Positions 43,200 through 54,396 of a stretch of DNA of 64,000 bases are shown in pieces; position 1 is the stretch's first letter; every line of letters starts with the position of its first letter. The notes under the pieces were generated by a model. The model saw only the letters and a list, made by a program, of their open reading frames with translations. It had not been told where the DNA came from and did not search any database. This DNA comes from Maratus speciosus. Taxonomy: Eukaryota > Arthropoda > Arachnida > Araneae > Salticidae. The position numbers and the translations under genes were made by a program. The stretch covers positions 669,932,484 through 669,996,483 of the forward strand of contig OZ010788.1 of NCBI GenBank assembly GCA_963932465.1, in the 5' to 3' direction.

Positions 43200-44028
43200 A
43201 AAAGATGTTATAGAGTAAATTCAAATTTGTAGAAAAGCCATGATGCGAGAATTCTGTGTCTCGTACGACACACTGTGTTCTACACAAATTAATGCGAATA
43301 AGACCTTTATTTTTCACATCTTAGATCTTTATTTATCATCATTTCACAAATTTTTACAAATAATATTGGAAATAATATACATACATTACATTTTGATCAT
43401 TAATAAATTTTTTGCGTGTGATATATTTCGAAACATGCAATACAAAGTCCAACATCACAATCAGCGCCAAAAGCCAAACCCAAAGGGAAATACAGTCAGT
43501 ACCGGATATAAGGTCACCCGCTTATAAGGTCACACCATTTATAAGGTCACTTTTCGTAAGTCCGGACTGACTGAATAGGTATTACGTGTTAAAATTCACC
43601 GCCTATAAGATCAGTTTCCAATGGCTACTATCGGATATATGATCATATGGTCATCTTTTGTCTCCCACTTTTTTACACAATCTTTTAAGCAAATACATAT
43701 TTTAATATATGTTTTGACTTTTCCGTTTGAAATATATATCGTGATATCCCTTTTTATTGCAAAATATCTTACAGTTTTATGCTTTTTCCTTCCCTTTTTT
43801 AGGGTGTAAAGTGCCGAATAGACGCATCATTCACATTCAAGTATCTTCAACCGTCGGCCTCTTTGTATTAGTCACTCGGTGCTTTTTATTTTTAATAGCT
43901 TTAGAAAGAAGTGGATGGACATCCTGAAGGAGGAACTTCTTTCCTTCTAGTCAGTGTTCCCATTTTTACATCGTTGAATCTCCCGTGCGTTTGCTAAAGT
44001 CCACAAGTACGAACTTCCATATGGTAAA

Positions 44029-44196
44029 CAGGGCTCACAGTGTTCCTAAAATTTTCGTACTTTGCTACCACTAAATTAAAACGATAATCTTAGTTGTATA
44101 ATTCTATTATAAATGTCAAAAGGATATACCACGAAGAATTCTTAATTAAAATACTGGTAGGAAAGTGCGAAAATTTTAGGAACGGTGCGAGCCCTG
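44029..44196. mobile_element. 168-bp MITE, CAGGGCTC ends, 6-bp target duplication
   Basis: Inverted arms with CAGGGCTCACAGTG/CAGGGCTCGCACCG and TTCCTAAAATTTTCG. GGTAAA is repeated at 44023-44028 and 44197-44202. Confidence 0.85.
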
Positions 44197-44584
44197 GGTA
44201 AAGAAAGGCCAGTTGCCATTTTTATAGTTTTAGAGTGAGAGGGAGGCATCATCCTTTTTAAACGGAGCCTTAGAGATCGCGATAATATTGCGTACATCGT
44301 GACAAGATGCGCGTCGACACTCGGGGGAGGGAGTCTCCTCTTTCCGGCTGCAGCCTATATGAAAAACTCTTTCCTGTCGGTAAGAGTTTCCAAAGCTCTG
44401 GAGATTTCTACGTCAACTGCCGCATTAGATACCGATTCTTGGAAAATATGCCATCACCCCTTGCGACAGAATGAAAATTGCTGTTGGTGCGGAGGAATGT
44501 TAAATCACGCATTTTTAGTTTTATACATTTATTATTACCTGTCGCTGGGTACAAAGTCTTCGTTCATTTGTTAATTGTCATTTG

Positions 44585-44754
44585 CAGTGGTGGAAAATTG
44601 GCGCAGAGGAGGAGCCTATTGACACCACTAAATTTGAGTAGTATTTTTCAGCATATTTAATGATAGAATTTCTGAGTTTTTATTAAGATGAAGCATACTA
44701 TAAAATATTAGTGGTGTCAATAGGCTCCTCCTCTGCGCCAATTTTCCACCACTG
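44585..44754. mobile_element. 170-bp MITE with perfect ~46-bp TIRs, 6-bp target duplication
   Basis: CAGTGGTGGAAAATTGGCGC then AGAGGAGGAGCCTATTGACA is repeated exactly inverted at the right end. CATTTG is duplicated at 44579-44584 and 44755-44760. Perfect TIRs suggest a young insertion. Confidence 0.92.
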
Positions 44755-44879
44755 CATTTGAGAATACAAGATGTCAGCGAAACGAATAATTTGAGAATTG
44801 CGGAAAAAAAAATTGGTAAAGAGAGAGCGACACTGAATAACGTCTTAGGGTTCAAATCTTGCTAGACAGAAGATGTGGT

Positions 44880-46790
44880 CAACGAAAAGAGAAAGCGAGA
44901 ACATGTTTCAACATTTGAGAATGTTGAGAATGATCTTTTCACTTGGATAAAATGTGCCAGATTGCAGATTGTTCCAATACATGGATTATCGCAAAAGAAA
45001 AATTTCTGAAAACTGCTGCATAACTAGGAAAATCGAATTTTACTGCCAAAGAATCAAAGGAATGGCTATTAACGTGTTACGTGACATTCTCAATAGGTAC
45101 AGACCTTATGATGTTTTAAATTTTGACAAACTTTGGCTGTTTTTTTCACGTTTTGCCAGATAAAACTGTTACTTTTAAGAACGAAAAATGAAGTGGAGGG
45201 AAGGTAAGTAAAAAAAAAAAAAAACTAGAAAACAGTAATTCTGCTTTTTCAGAAATTAGTATCGCCCCCGATGAAAAAAAAATATGTATATATAAATAGT
45301 ACAAAACATATTTCAATTTTAAGACTTAAAGCACACGCTTTTATTTTATGTAAAATGACGTCATTAGCATCCGCTTAAGAATTCCACATTTACGATCCAC
45401 TCTTAAACATCCACAGTAAAGTAGGCATAGGACGTCACTATCGCGAAATAATACACAAATGCAGCAAAAAGATGCCGTCATTCAAGAAACTTGACCGAAA
45501 AAAAAAAACGGCTGTCTAATGATTCATAGGCCTTCATTTGTTTGTAACATTAATATGGATACTTAAAATTAAATATAGTTTATAATATCTCCGTCTTTTA
45601 AAAGAAATCATTCGTTTATATTTTTTCAAAATAGCACGCATTTCAATTACATTTTCTTTTGGTTGTTATGAAAAAATGGCAACAAAAATATATAATTAAT
45701 ATTTTACAACTATTTTTCCTTTACTTTCTACAGAAATAGAGTACTTCCGTTTCCAATATTAAGCAAATGGCACCAAAAACTACAAAAAAATAATATTTAA
45801 AAAATAAATGGAGATGCAGTTTTCAAACAAATTGCATTTAAAAGTACTTTTTTCCCAATACGATGGTATAAAAATTGAAATTGTGCGATGCTTAGCAGTT
45901 TAAAAAATTGCTATAGAGTATTTAATCATACTGCTTTGTTTTACGGCTGGCTTCTGCAAGGTAACGTTATTTTTTGAAGATCACACAAAATAAGCTGGGA
46001 GAAAGAAATAGCATACCGTACCGGGGACTATAGTAAATTTCTCTAGCCTCGTTGTTTGAAAAACTGCAAATCTTTGCATGTATCTTACGATGCGAACCGA
46101 AAAGGCCTGGATGACAATAAACAAGTGAAAAAAAGAAATTCGACTTTTAGATAAAATTTTCACAAACAAGTGGCTATAATCGCAGACAACTGTACAGCCC
46201 ATTGCATGATTCCCAATTTAAATTCGATTGAACTTGCTTTCTTGCCTCCAAACTGAACCAGTATGGCACAACAATTAGATCAAGGGATTATTAAAAATAT
46301 TAAGATAAATTATCGAAAGCTGCTTCTAAAAGACGCCATTGCTGCCATTAATCAAAAGAAGTTGTTTCGCGTGACTGTGTTAGATGTCATATGTTACGTA
46401 GACAAGAGTTGGAATATGGTATCAAAGAAGACCATTGAAAATTGTTTTTAACATCCTTGGCTTCTAGAATTTGAAGAATTATCGTTCGAAGAGAACGACA
46501 ATGATGATGATGATGATTGTGATGATGTTTCCCTATTTGAAGTTGCACAAGAACTACGTAATGCCGTTTGCTCAATACATGGGCAGTTGTTGACAATGAG
46601 ATCGCTACTATTGAACTTTACCCACGAGTGGCAACAGTCACGCTTTTGCGGGTATGTACCTCCCGAAAAAGATTGCTTATTGGACGAAGGGGAAGCCGCT
46701 TTAAAATGTTCTTCACGCCTATTGGTGTTTTTCTCCTAGATATCCGCAGCTGACGTGACATCGGCTAAGTCCATGGTAAAGCTTCTATAC
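44880..46790 (+). pseudogene. Tigger-type transposase of the 3.8-kb element, decayed
   Basis: 44905-44965 reads VENDLFTWIKCARLQIVPI, the start of the CENP-B-type second DNA-binding motif. 45985-46120 holds WEKEIAYRTGDYSKF and YDANRKGL, resembling the block before the IGK motif. 46155-46330 reads IIADNCTAHCMIPNLNSIE, LAFLPP and MAQQLDQGIIKNIKINYRK: the second catalytic D in DNC, and the third in the QLDQGII block. 46330-46445 gives the C-terminal VLDVICYVDKSWNMV region ending KTIENCF, with a stop. An Asp/Glu-rich stretch (ENDNDDDDDCDD near 46490) follows. Several stops and frameshifts, and an AT-rich stretch at 45200-45960 that looks non-coding, make it inactive. Confidence 0.8.
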
Positions 46791-47262
46791 TGGAAATAGT
46801 TTCAGAAATTTTAAATATAAACATTGATGGAAACGATGATAATGACAGTGAATTCAAAGCTGAACCGACAGCGCTCTCAAAGCACTAAATAAATCCAGAT
46901 ATTTTTTTACCAATCCCAAAGGCACCGAGGAACATTTTAAAACTCTTCGTGAATAAGAAAAAGTGGTTTTACCAACTACGATAAAAAACAAACAAGCCTG
47001 CATAAAATATTATTTTTACTACTACCAGTATACTCATCAATTCGAAATTTTAAGTATAAAGCAATTCTTGTTTATACATCTTGTTTTATAAATTATATGT
47101 TCATAGCTTCTTTGTACATTATTGTACTAATATAACTAACTTATTAATAATATTTTAGTGTCTAAAATAAAAATCCTGCTTACACCACATATAAGGTCAC
47201 CCCGTTTATAAGGTCATATTTTTCAGGACCGTATGAGTGACCATATAACCGATACCAAAGCG

Positions 47263-47690
47263 ATATAAGTAAGCGTACAAGCTTAATACTGGAATCGGGC
47301 ATAAATTAACACAGTTGCGCTATCTTATGGACGGGGTAATAATCCACATACGGGGCTTTTAGTGTGACGTCCTATATGACAGGATATCTACCATCTGCGT
47401 ATATTTTCTAAATCTGTAGTCACGCATGGAACTGAATTTTGTTTACCACATTATTGCAAAATAATGGCGTAGCGAGAGGGGCATCCATATGCACTTGAGA
47501 CCACGAAATTTTCTCTGCCTTGTCAGAGACACTTCAGCTATTAATCAAGGTGAAAAAAACTTTACAATTTTAGTGGTGTGAAGTAAGAGAACAGTTAAGC
47601 ATCTTCCTGTCGTTTAACCCCGTCCGCTACGTGGCGTGCGACCTTCATTGATGTGACCTGGCCTTTAATCTTACGGTTACCTCTCCCATT
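47263..47690. other. No recognised feature
   Basis: Mixed composition, no frame above 60 codons, no repeat match found. Confidence 0.35.
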
Positions 47691-48371
47691 TAACCCTTAA
47701 ATGCCTGATTTTTAAAAAATGATTGTAACGATGTTTTTCGGCTTTCATTTTTTAAATAAATCATGGGAAAAATTCTTTAAAAAATCATATTTTCTTTTAA
47801 GTATGGTTTACGGCTAAAAAACAGCTTGTTACTAATCGGCAATACCGGTCTTTAATTGAAAAACCTTTATTTAAAACGCATACCGTAATTGAAAACATCA
47901 TATCAATTTCATTATATTTGTAACCGAATAACATTATTAAAATATGCCGCAAACTATTTTTTTTTTCAATAGACCATAATATACAGAATAGTTTTGAGTT
48001 TCCCCGTACGCGTACTGCAAGTGCTAAACAGAGAACATTCGATAGTAACCATCTTCTAGTGTACCTCGATAATATGTATAAATTTCATTATGTTTAATAT
48101 TGTGTAACACTTTTAAATTATACGACAAATGATATTTTCCTATAGACCATGATGTAAGGGAATACTTTTGAATGCCCCTGTCAATGAATCATGAATGCAA
48201 CACATTTCATTTTCAATACCATACATGCCAAGGCAAACCTATATAACATATACCAATAACATATATCAATGACATGTCAATCCGAGTCTATCTACTCGAG
48301 TTAGACCTCGGACAGACAGACAGACAGACAAGCTTAGGCATAAACACTTTTCAAGTACGTTGGAAAGTGTT
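47691..48371. repeat. TTAA-type end and second copy of the ~145-bp array family
   Basis: TTAACCCTTAAATGCCTG at 47691 resembles the left end of the 26028-type TTAA MITEs. From 47930 two to three array units follow (TTTTGAGTTTCCCCGTA near 47990, TTTGAATGCCCCTGT near 48165), then CGGACAGACAGACAGACAGA (48311-48330) and the terminal hairpin. Confidence 0.65.
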
Positions 48372-48989
48372 AACCACTTAACTAACCCCGAACTGAGTTC
48401 GGGCAAGAAGACTTTGCTTGCTTCGTTACTATAACCTTTTGGATACCACTAATTTTTAACTGTAATCTTATCTTTATTATTTGTCAGACATTTTTCGACT
48501 GTATAAGGCAAATATTTTAGTACAGAAAAAGTGGTATTTCGTACCTGTTTTTGGTGTAAAAAAAAAAAAAAAAATGAGTTACGATTCTTTTAAAAAGTGT
48601 TAATTTACAAAAAGGTAATTAACTTACAAAAATTCAATTTATTTGAAAAAATCATGGATTTTGATTGATTAAAAAACAACGCAGAACAAAATACATTTTT
48701 TTTCCAGTGTATAAAATTAGTATTACTTCTCAAAGCCTCTCTATGAATATGAGGGATTTGTGTTTGGTTTACTTGCACAGTTAAAGAGCTCAAGTCATTT
48801 TACCGGAACCAAATGAAAATACTTATATTCGAGCGAGAATTTTTTTTCTTAAAACGAATACAATATGAATCCAACAGTAGTAAGCTTACTTTAAAATATT
48901 AAGTAGTTTTTAAATAAAAAATCGAGTGTGAAATATTTTTATAAAAATTAAGTAAAATTCCCGATAGTTTAGTGTTAAAGTAATTCGAT
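48372..48989. other. Short ORF-free stretch ending in a TTAA MITE end
   Basis: 48905-48978 (GAGTGTGAAATATTTTTATA, GTAAAATTCCCGATAGTTTA, GTGTTAA) matches 50860-50924 and resembles the 19013-19212 MITE. The rest is unassigned. Confidence 0.45.
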
Positions 48990-49369
48990 GGGCTTACTAG
49001 TGTGCGTAAGCTTTACGCTTAGTCGAGGAGTAACTGCAATTCCTAAAACTAATAAGCTATATTAATTTGTAAATTAATGACATATAACTGTAATTCAGAA
49101 CTACACAAAGAGAGGGGGGGTGTAGGAAGGTGGGCTTACTAGTGTATGTAAGCTTTACGCTCAGTCGATGAGTAACCGCAATTCCTAAAACGAATAAGTC
49201 ATATTAATTTGTAAATTAATGAGATATAACTGTGATTCAGAATTACACTAAGAGAGGAGGGAAAAAATATGAAGATAGGCTTACTAGTGTACGTAAGCTT
49301 TACGCTTAGTCCAGGAGTAACTGCAATTCCTAAAACTAAAGCCATATTAATTTGTAAATTAATGAGGTA
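48990..49369 (+). repeat. ~145-bp tandem array, units 1-3
   Basis: Units start GGGCTTACTAGTGT at 48990, 49132 and 49278 (periods 142 and 146). Each has GCGTAA-GCT-TTACGC-like inverted arms, GGAGTAACTGCAATTCC and AATTTGTAAATTAATGA. Unit 3 is cut by a mariner element at a TA (49368-49369). A fourth unit lies at 50936-51065. Confidence 0.9.
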
Positions 49370-50290
49370 CGAGGGTCACTCTGAAATTTGTGAGATACAA
49401 CTAGGTTTTTAAAGTTATACTTACAAAATTTTAGGTGTGTTCAAAGTAGTCTCCTCCAGCATCAATGCACTTTTGTAGACGAATTTTCCACAGATTAAAT
49501 GCCTCAAGCCATTCATTTCTTGGAATAGATGAAAAAATGCATTTATAGCCACATCAATCTCTTCTGCTGAATGAAAACGACGCCCATGTAAGTTCTTTTT
49601 CAGATTAAAGAATAACCAAAAGTCACACATAGCTAGATCAGGTGAATACGGCGGATGTTCTATCACTTTAATTCGTTTTTTTGTTTAAGAAACTCAACTG
49701 TTAATCCGGCTCTATGTGAACATGCATTGTCATGGTGAAGCATTAGTCCCCTAACATTCACTTCTTGTAGAATTTCTGGAAGACATTTAGTGGTATACCA
49801 GTTTTCTGTTATTGTCTTCTGTCCTTCCAACTTGATGGCTTTGACCAATTTTGTACTTCTGAAAAAAACGGCATACATCACGTTTTTCAGCGCACGTTGT
49901 CTTTTCACCATTGTCGGCATGGGATCATCTTCAAAGACCCATACTTTGCTTTCTTGACGTGTTGGAACGTCAAAAAACGGTATGTACGTTTCATCACCCG
50001 TTACAATTTTAGAAATGATGCGGTGGCCACCATCATTTAGCAATTTAAGAGTTTCTTTACTGATACTGACACGCTCCTCTTTTTGGTGCTCAGTTAGATT
50101 ATGGGGAACCCAACGGCAAAGTACTTTTTTCATATGCAATTCTTCATGAATAATTTTGTGTATGGCTGCGGATCCAATGTTAATTTCCTTCTGTATCATT
50201 TGATAGGTGCAGCGATTATCATCCATTACCATTTTTTGTATGGCGCACACATTATCCGAGATTACTGCCGACTGAACAGGTACTGAACAG
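49370..50290 (-). mobile_element. Mariner element, 5'-truncated
   Basis: The left terminus CGAGGGTCACTCTGAAATTT next to TA 49368-49369 is a typical mariner end. The right terminus and the N-terminal coding part are missing; the host array does not resume at the break, so the right side was lost by deletion. Confidence 0.8.
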
Positions 50291-50300
50291 GTAATCAGCA
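49421..50300 (-). pseudogene. Mariner transposase, N-terminally truncated with frameshifts
   Basis: From about 50280 the frame reads SAVISDNVCAIQKMVMDDNR and RWVPHNLTEHQKEERVS, the linker and a WVPHxLTE block. Catalytic residues are visible: TGDETYIPFFDVP (first D), LMLHHDNACSHRA (second D) and, after a frameshift near 49667, HPPYSPDLAMCDFWLF (third D, as in DD34D mariners). A second frameshift near 49533 moves the frame so that the normal ending, LWKIRLQKCIDAGGDYFE, appears out of frame with the preceding part. About 100 N-terminal residues, including the helix-turn-helix, are absent. It cannot be active. Confidence 0.92.
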
Positions 50301-50935
50301 TTAAGGGGTTTCCTAGCTGATAGCAGCTTAACACCCAGACTAGGAAATTGAAATGTCTTATGTATTAATGAGCCATTGGGATAAAGTTAAACTGTAGCAA
50401 AGCTACTAGAAGAGAAATTGAAGTTAACAAGAGAAAAAAAAAGAAATTTAAGAAAGAAAGGAATAAAATTGAATTTTAAGGTATAAACTTAAGAAGAAAG
50501 AAAGTTAACGATTAATCTTAAAAAATACTAGAATCTTAAAACAAGTAAAGTCTAACTGTAGTTGAATAACTACTATAAGGAATTTAGAAAGTTAAAGTTA
50601 GTACTGTTCAGAGAAACACTCACCAAGCATGGGCAAGAAAAGCTAGGGTGGCAAAGACCACAACATCCAACCAAAAAAGGGACTAAACAGGGCCATACAT
50701 TTTATTTTTTAAGTTTTTCAATTTTTATGGTCTCTATAGTATATGGAGAGGGTTTTTTTTTAATTAAAAATATATATATATAAAGGTAAGAAAAATATAA
50801 AAGAGGCAAAGTTACTGCCGACGGCGATTATCTATATTTCATTAGTTACTAAGTAACAAAAACAATCCGGTGTGAAATATTTTTTTATAAAATTTGAGTA
50901 AAATTCCCGATAATTTAGTGTTAAAGTGATTGGAT
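50291..50935. other. Unassigned stretch with a TTAA MITE end
   Basis: No gene. 50860-50924 duplicates 48905-48978 and is directly followed by array unit 4, so MITE end plus unit were duplicated together. G/A-rich near 50400-50520. Confidence 0.45.
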
Positions 50936-51065
50936 GGGCTTACTAGTGTGCGTAAGCTTTACGCTTAGTCGAGGAGTAACTTCAATTCCTAAAACTAATA
51001 AGCCATATTAATTTGTAAATTAATGAGATATAACTAATTCAGAACTACACAAAGAGAGGAGGAAA
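50936..51065 (+). repeat. ~145-bp array, unit 4
   Basis: GGGCTTACTAGTGTGCGTAA through ACACAAAGAGAGGAGG, nearly identical to units 1 and 3. Confidence 0.9.
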
Positions 51066-52377
51066 AAATACGAAATTGTTTAAAATAGAATAAAAATTTA
51101 AAAAATATAATTATTAATTAAACTTCTAAAAGATACACACATATATATAAAAGACACTCAAAATGATTTTAAAAAAATAAGTCAAAGTATTCACGTGTTC
51201 AAAATGGAAGGAATAATATGTTGTAATGAAGGGCGCTTTGCAGTGAGAGTTCTATATTTCATTTGTTATTAAGTAACAGTATATTGAAAAACAAAGAAGA
51301 TCTTAAAGATAAAATAAGTCAGTATTTTTTAAGAACTTTCATTTAAATTTAGGTAAACATATTCCCACGAAAAATACAAAAACTAAAACGAAGAAATAAA
51401 TCCAGACATTATAATTAAGCAAAGCTCATAAACGTTGTCTTTTTATGTTCGCAGGAGAGGCGGGGTAAGGGCATTATAGTCTGGTTATTTAGCTAAAATT
51501 TCATTAATAATATTGTAAATATTTTGACAGAAATTTTTGGAGAGTTTATTGACCCTTTGAATAAAGGAACAAGTGTTCAGACGAATTTAAAAATAAAAAT
51601 ATTTTTTCTTTAATTTATTAGAGTAACTTATAAAATTAAAAATATTTTTGAAATATTAGGCTAACAAAGATGATCGATTCAATAACCGAACGTGTTTCAA
51701 ATAAACGAAATTTTCTAGAGATATCAACTCATCTATATTCCAATGATACTTGTTTGTGAATGTTCAACAATATTGGATGTTGAAGAGCAGTGGAGCTTCA
51801 ACAGTCCACTACTCTTCAATGGTAAATGGAACTCTATTTTTTAGTCAATAAGTGCATCATTAAATTTGTAAACATCTGACGGACGTCTGATGGCTTTTGA
51901 AATGATGATTTTGATCGATTTGTATTCAGATTTGTTAAGTGATGGCGCAGAAATGTTTTTTTTTAAAGTCGAATTTTAAAGAAATATCTAAAGCGCGAAT
52001 TCCCATTTGTGAAAAGTTTTAATTTTGAATTAACTGAATTGATTTAAAGAATTCGAAGGATTACAAAAATGCTTGTTTCGAACTTGAGTTTTATGTTTCT
52101 AGAAAACCAGCGTGAAGAGTACTCAGTACCTGTCATTTTAATTTAAAAAAATGAGAAATGTCGAATTTCAGATTTTTATTTTTAAATGTGTCTTAGTATT
52201 TTTAGAACATTCGGTCCAAAGTTCGAAAAGATTCGATAAGTTATAAAGCAAATATTCTTAATTTCCCTTAGCCTTCACGTTCAACGTCCCTTTAAATGCC
52301 CATGTTTAAACTTATTTTTCTCATTTCGCAATTTTGTATATTTTTATTTTAATCGAAATGCTAGGCTTCTACAATAA
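51066..52377. other. AT-rich, no recognised feature
   Basis: No frame or shared repeat that I can support over 1.3 kb. It may be simple intergenic or intronic DNA. Confidence 0.4.
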
Positions 52378-52381
52378 TTAA

Positions 52382-53131
52382 AGGGGTCCTCAAGACTCTT
52401 AAAACTTTGAAATTTTCGAAAATTTAATTTTTTTAGATGTTAAATTCCTATCATTTCTGAACATTCTGGTATAATTGTTTCCTTGAAATCCCAATTATAA
52501 CAGAAGTTATGGCTTTTAGAATTAAACTGCTCCATAGCTGAAGCGCCATTTACGAAATTTTGTAGTCATTTTTCTCCAAATGACATTTTTGGAGGAAACG
52601 CGCACGATATCGCAAAAACTTTCCAAATATTTTTTCATGAAATTTTCAAAACACATGTTTCCTGTTAGTCTGTATAAACTGAACCTAAAATATCCTTTTT
52701 ATTGTAAAAAAAAATACATTCTTTTAGGATATTAACCTGTTGAAATTTTCTAAAATTTGCATTATCTAAGTACAACTTTGTATTAAAATTATAAAAATGT
52801 TTCAAATACAAATTTAATTAGGTTCATGGTCATTATTACAATCTGGAGTATAAATAGGCACCAAAATTTTCATTCTATTTGTAAAATTTATTTTGTAATC
52901 CTGCGCGTAATCTGTTACGTCGATTTTCCGCTCGTCGTCTGACATTTGGAAGACCTATGTAAACGCTAATTCTGCATTTTGCAATTTTTTAAATACATAT
53001 AATGAAAGAACATACTTAACTTTCATCCCAATAAAAATTGTGTCTTAAAATGAAATACATTTTAAGATATTATATTTTGAAAATGGTCTCCCCCCCCCAT
53101 TTTTTTCCAGTTTTAAGAGTACTGAGACCAC
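52382..53131. mobile_element. TTAA-target element (AGGGGTCCTCAAG / GTGGTCTCAGTAC ends)
   Basis: TTAA at 52378-52381 and 53132-53135. Both ends then read (A)CTCTTAAAACT. Related to the ends of 21681-24295. A related right end, GGTACCGAGACCTC followed by TTAA, lies at 54016-54033. No coding sequence. Confidence 0.7.
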
Positions 53132-53351
53132 TTAAGTATCTTTAGACCCTGTGTGTGATAAGTAAGTATCTGATTTTTGATATGTTTGTAACTTAAAAAA
53201 AAAATTATGAACTTAAAAAGATGCAATTTTATCATGTTTTTTCCATATGCATTATTTTAACTTTTTTTTTGTTGTTGTTGTTGTTTGTCTGACTTTATGG
53301 ACTGATCAAAAATGCGATATACTTAGATTTATTGAATAAGGTACTTTAAAT

Positions 53352-53827
53352 CAGAGTTGGGCAAATTTGCAATTCCAGTTATCCGTTATGTAATTACAAG
53401 TTAATTGCATGTAATTGGTTATATTAGGTGTACCGGAAAATTCTGTCGCTTAATGCTTTTTCACGCCTAGTTTTCTTAAATTCTGATTTATTCATTAGCA
53501 CCACTTTTTTGAAATGGTAAAATCCCATTGTTTTCCCTTTAATGTGAAAACTATGGGAATTTTACCATTTCAAAAAAGTGGTGCTAATGAAGAAATCAGA
53601 ATTTAAAAAAAGTATGCGTGACAGAACATTAAGCGACAGTTTTCCGGTTCACCTTATAGTTATACACACTCAAACGCAGAAATTTCGTCAAATAATGTGA
53701 TTTGGGCGGTTCCGGATACAGTGCTGCAAAAAAATTTAAGGCGTGTAATTTTTACTATAATTAATTGCATGCAATCAAATTGTAATTATATATCAGATAA
53801 TTACAATTACAAATTTGCCCAAATCTG
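53352..53827. mobile_element. hAT-like MITE (CAGAGTTGGGC ends) with 8-bp duplication
   Basis: Ends CAGAGTTGGGCAAATTTG and, inverted, CAGATTTGGGCAAATTTG. Flanks CTTTAAAT (53344-53351) and CTCTAAAT (53828-53835), one mismatch in 8. The inner arms carry repeated AATTACAATTAC-like sequence. It is split by the mariner-type MITE at 53424-53656. Confidence 0.85.
53424..53656. mobile_element. Mariner-type palindromic MITE (233 bp), nested
   Basis: Arms of about 105 bp, TTAGGTGTACCGGAAAATTC and, inverted, TAAGGTGAACCGGAAAACTG, both then GTCGCTTAATG. TA at 53422-53423 and 53657-53658. The loop is about 25 bp, so the unit is an almost complete hairpin. It lies inside the hAT-like MITE and is therefore younger. 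Confidence 0.9.
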
Positions 53828-54338
53828 CTCTAAATAAAGGACAAAAAAATCTATTTTAGAATATGAAAAATGAAAGTAAAGAAGGAGTTTTAAAATTGTT
53901 AATTTTTTAAAGTTATTGCTGTATTGAGAATTTAACACTTTTTGTGATCTATTATGTCTATGCTTTATTCAAAAATGAACCTAAAATATAATATAGGTTA
54001 TAGTTAGCAAATAATTTTTTTGGTACCGAGACCTCTTAACGACGATCACCACGCATACGTAATGTATATAGTGCTAAGAATCCTTGGTTATAACTACCAG
54101 TAAATTTTTATAGAGAAATTTCATTTAATTAACAATGGAACAATGGCACAATGTAGTCATTTTCTAGATTCCCTAGTTCCCATGCAACTTTACATCCGGT
54201 GTATAGGTATATGCGTTTTCAATGCATTGGGAGCGATAGAAGATGTTTAGGTGCGGTTGGTGGCCACAAAAAAAAAGCAAGTTAAAGATGAAGTGAAAAA
54301 TGAAAAAGGAAGTAAATAAAATTATTAATGTTAGTATT

Positions 54339-54342
<4 letters not shown>

Positions 54343-54395
<53 letters not shown>
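54343..54395. repeat. (AT)n microsatellite
   Basis: An uninterrupted AT run of about 52 bp. The overlapping 82-codon minus-strand frame is an artefact of it. Confidence 0.95.

Positions 54396-54396
<1 letters not shown>

Larger units (their letters stand above)
43493..47262 (+). mobile_element. Large Tigger-type transposon (~3.8 kb) with nested MITEs
   Basis: Left end CAGTCAGTACCGGATATAAG after TA (43491-43492), with repeated TATAAGGTCAC at 43510, 43529 and 43546. Right end, inverted, reads GGTATCGGTTATATGGTCAC and again TATAAACGGGGTGACC. The transposase is on the plus strand (about 44880-46790) and is decayed. Two CAG...CTG MITEs (44029-44196, 44585-44754) sit in the 5' part. The right boundary is accurate to a few bases. 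Confidence 0.8.

Noticed and set aside
44579..44760. 8-bp hAT duplication
   Set aside because: Only 6 bp (CATTTG) match; the next bases on both sides differ.
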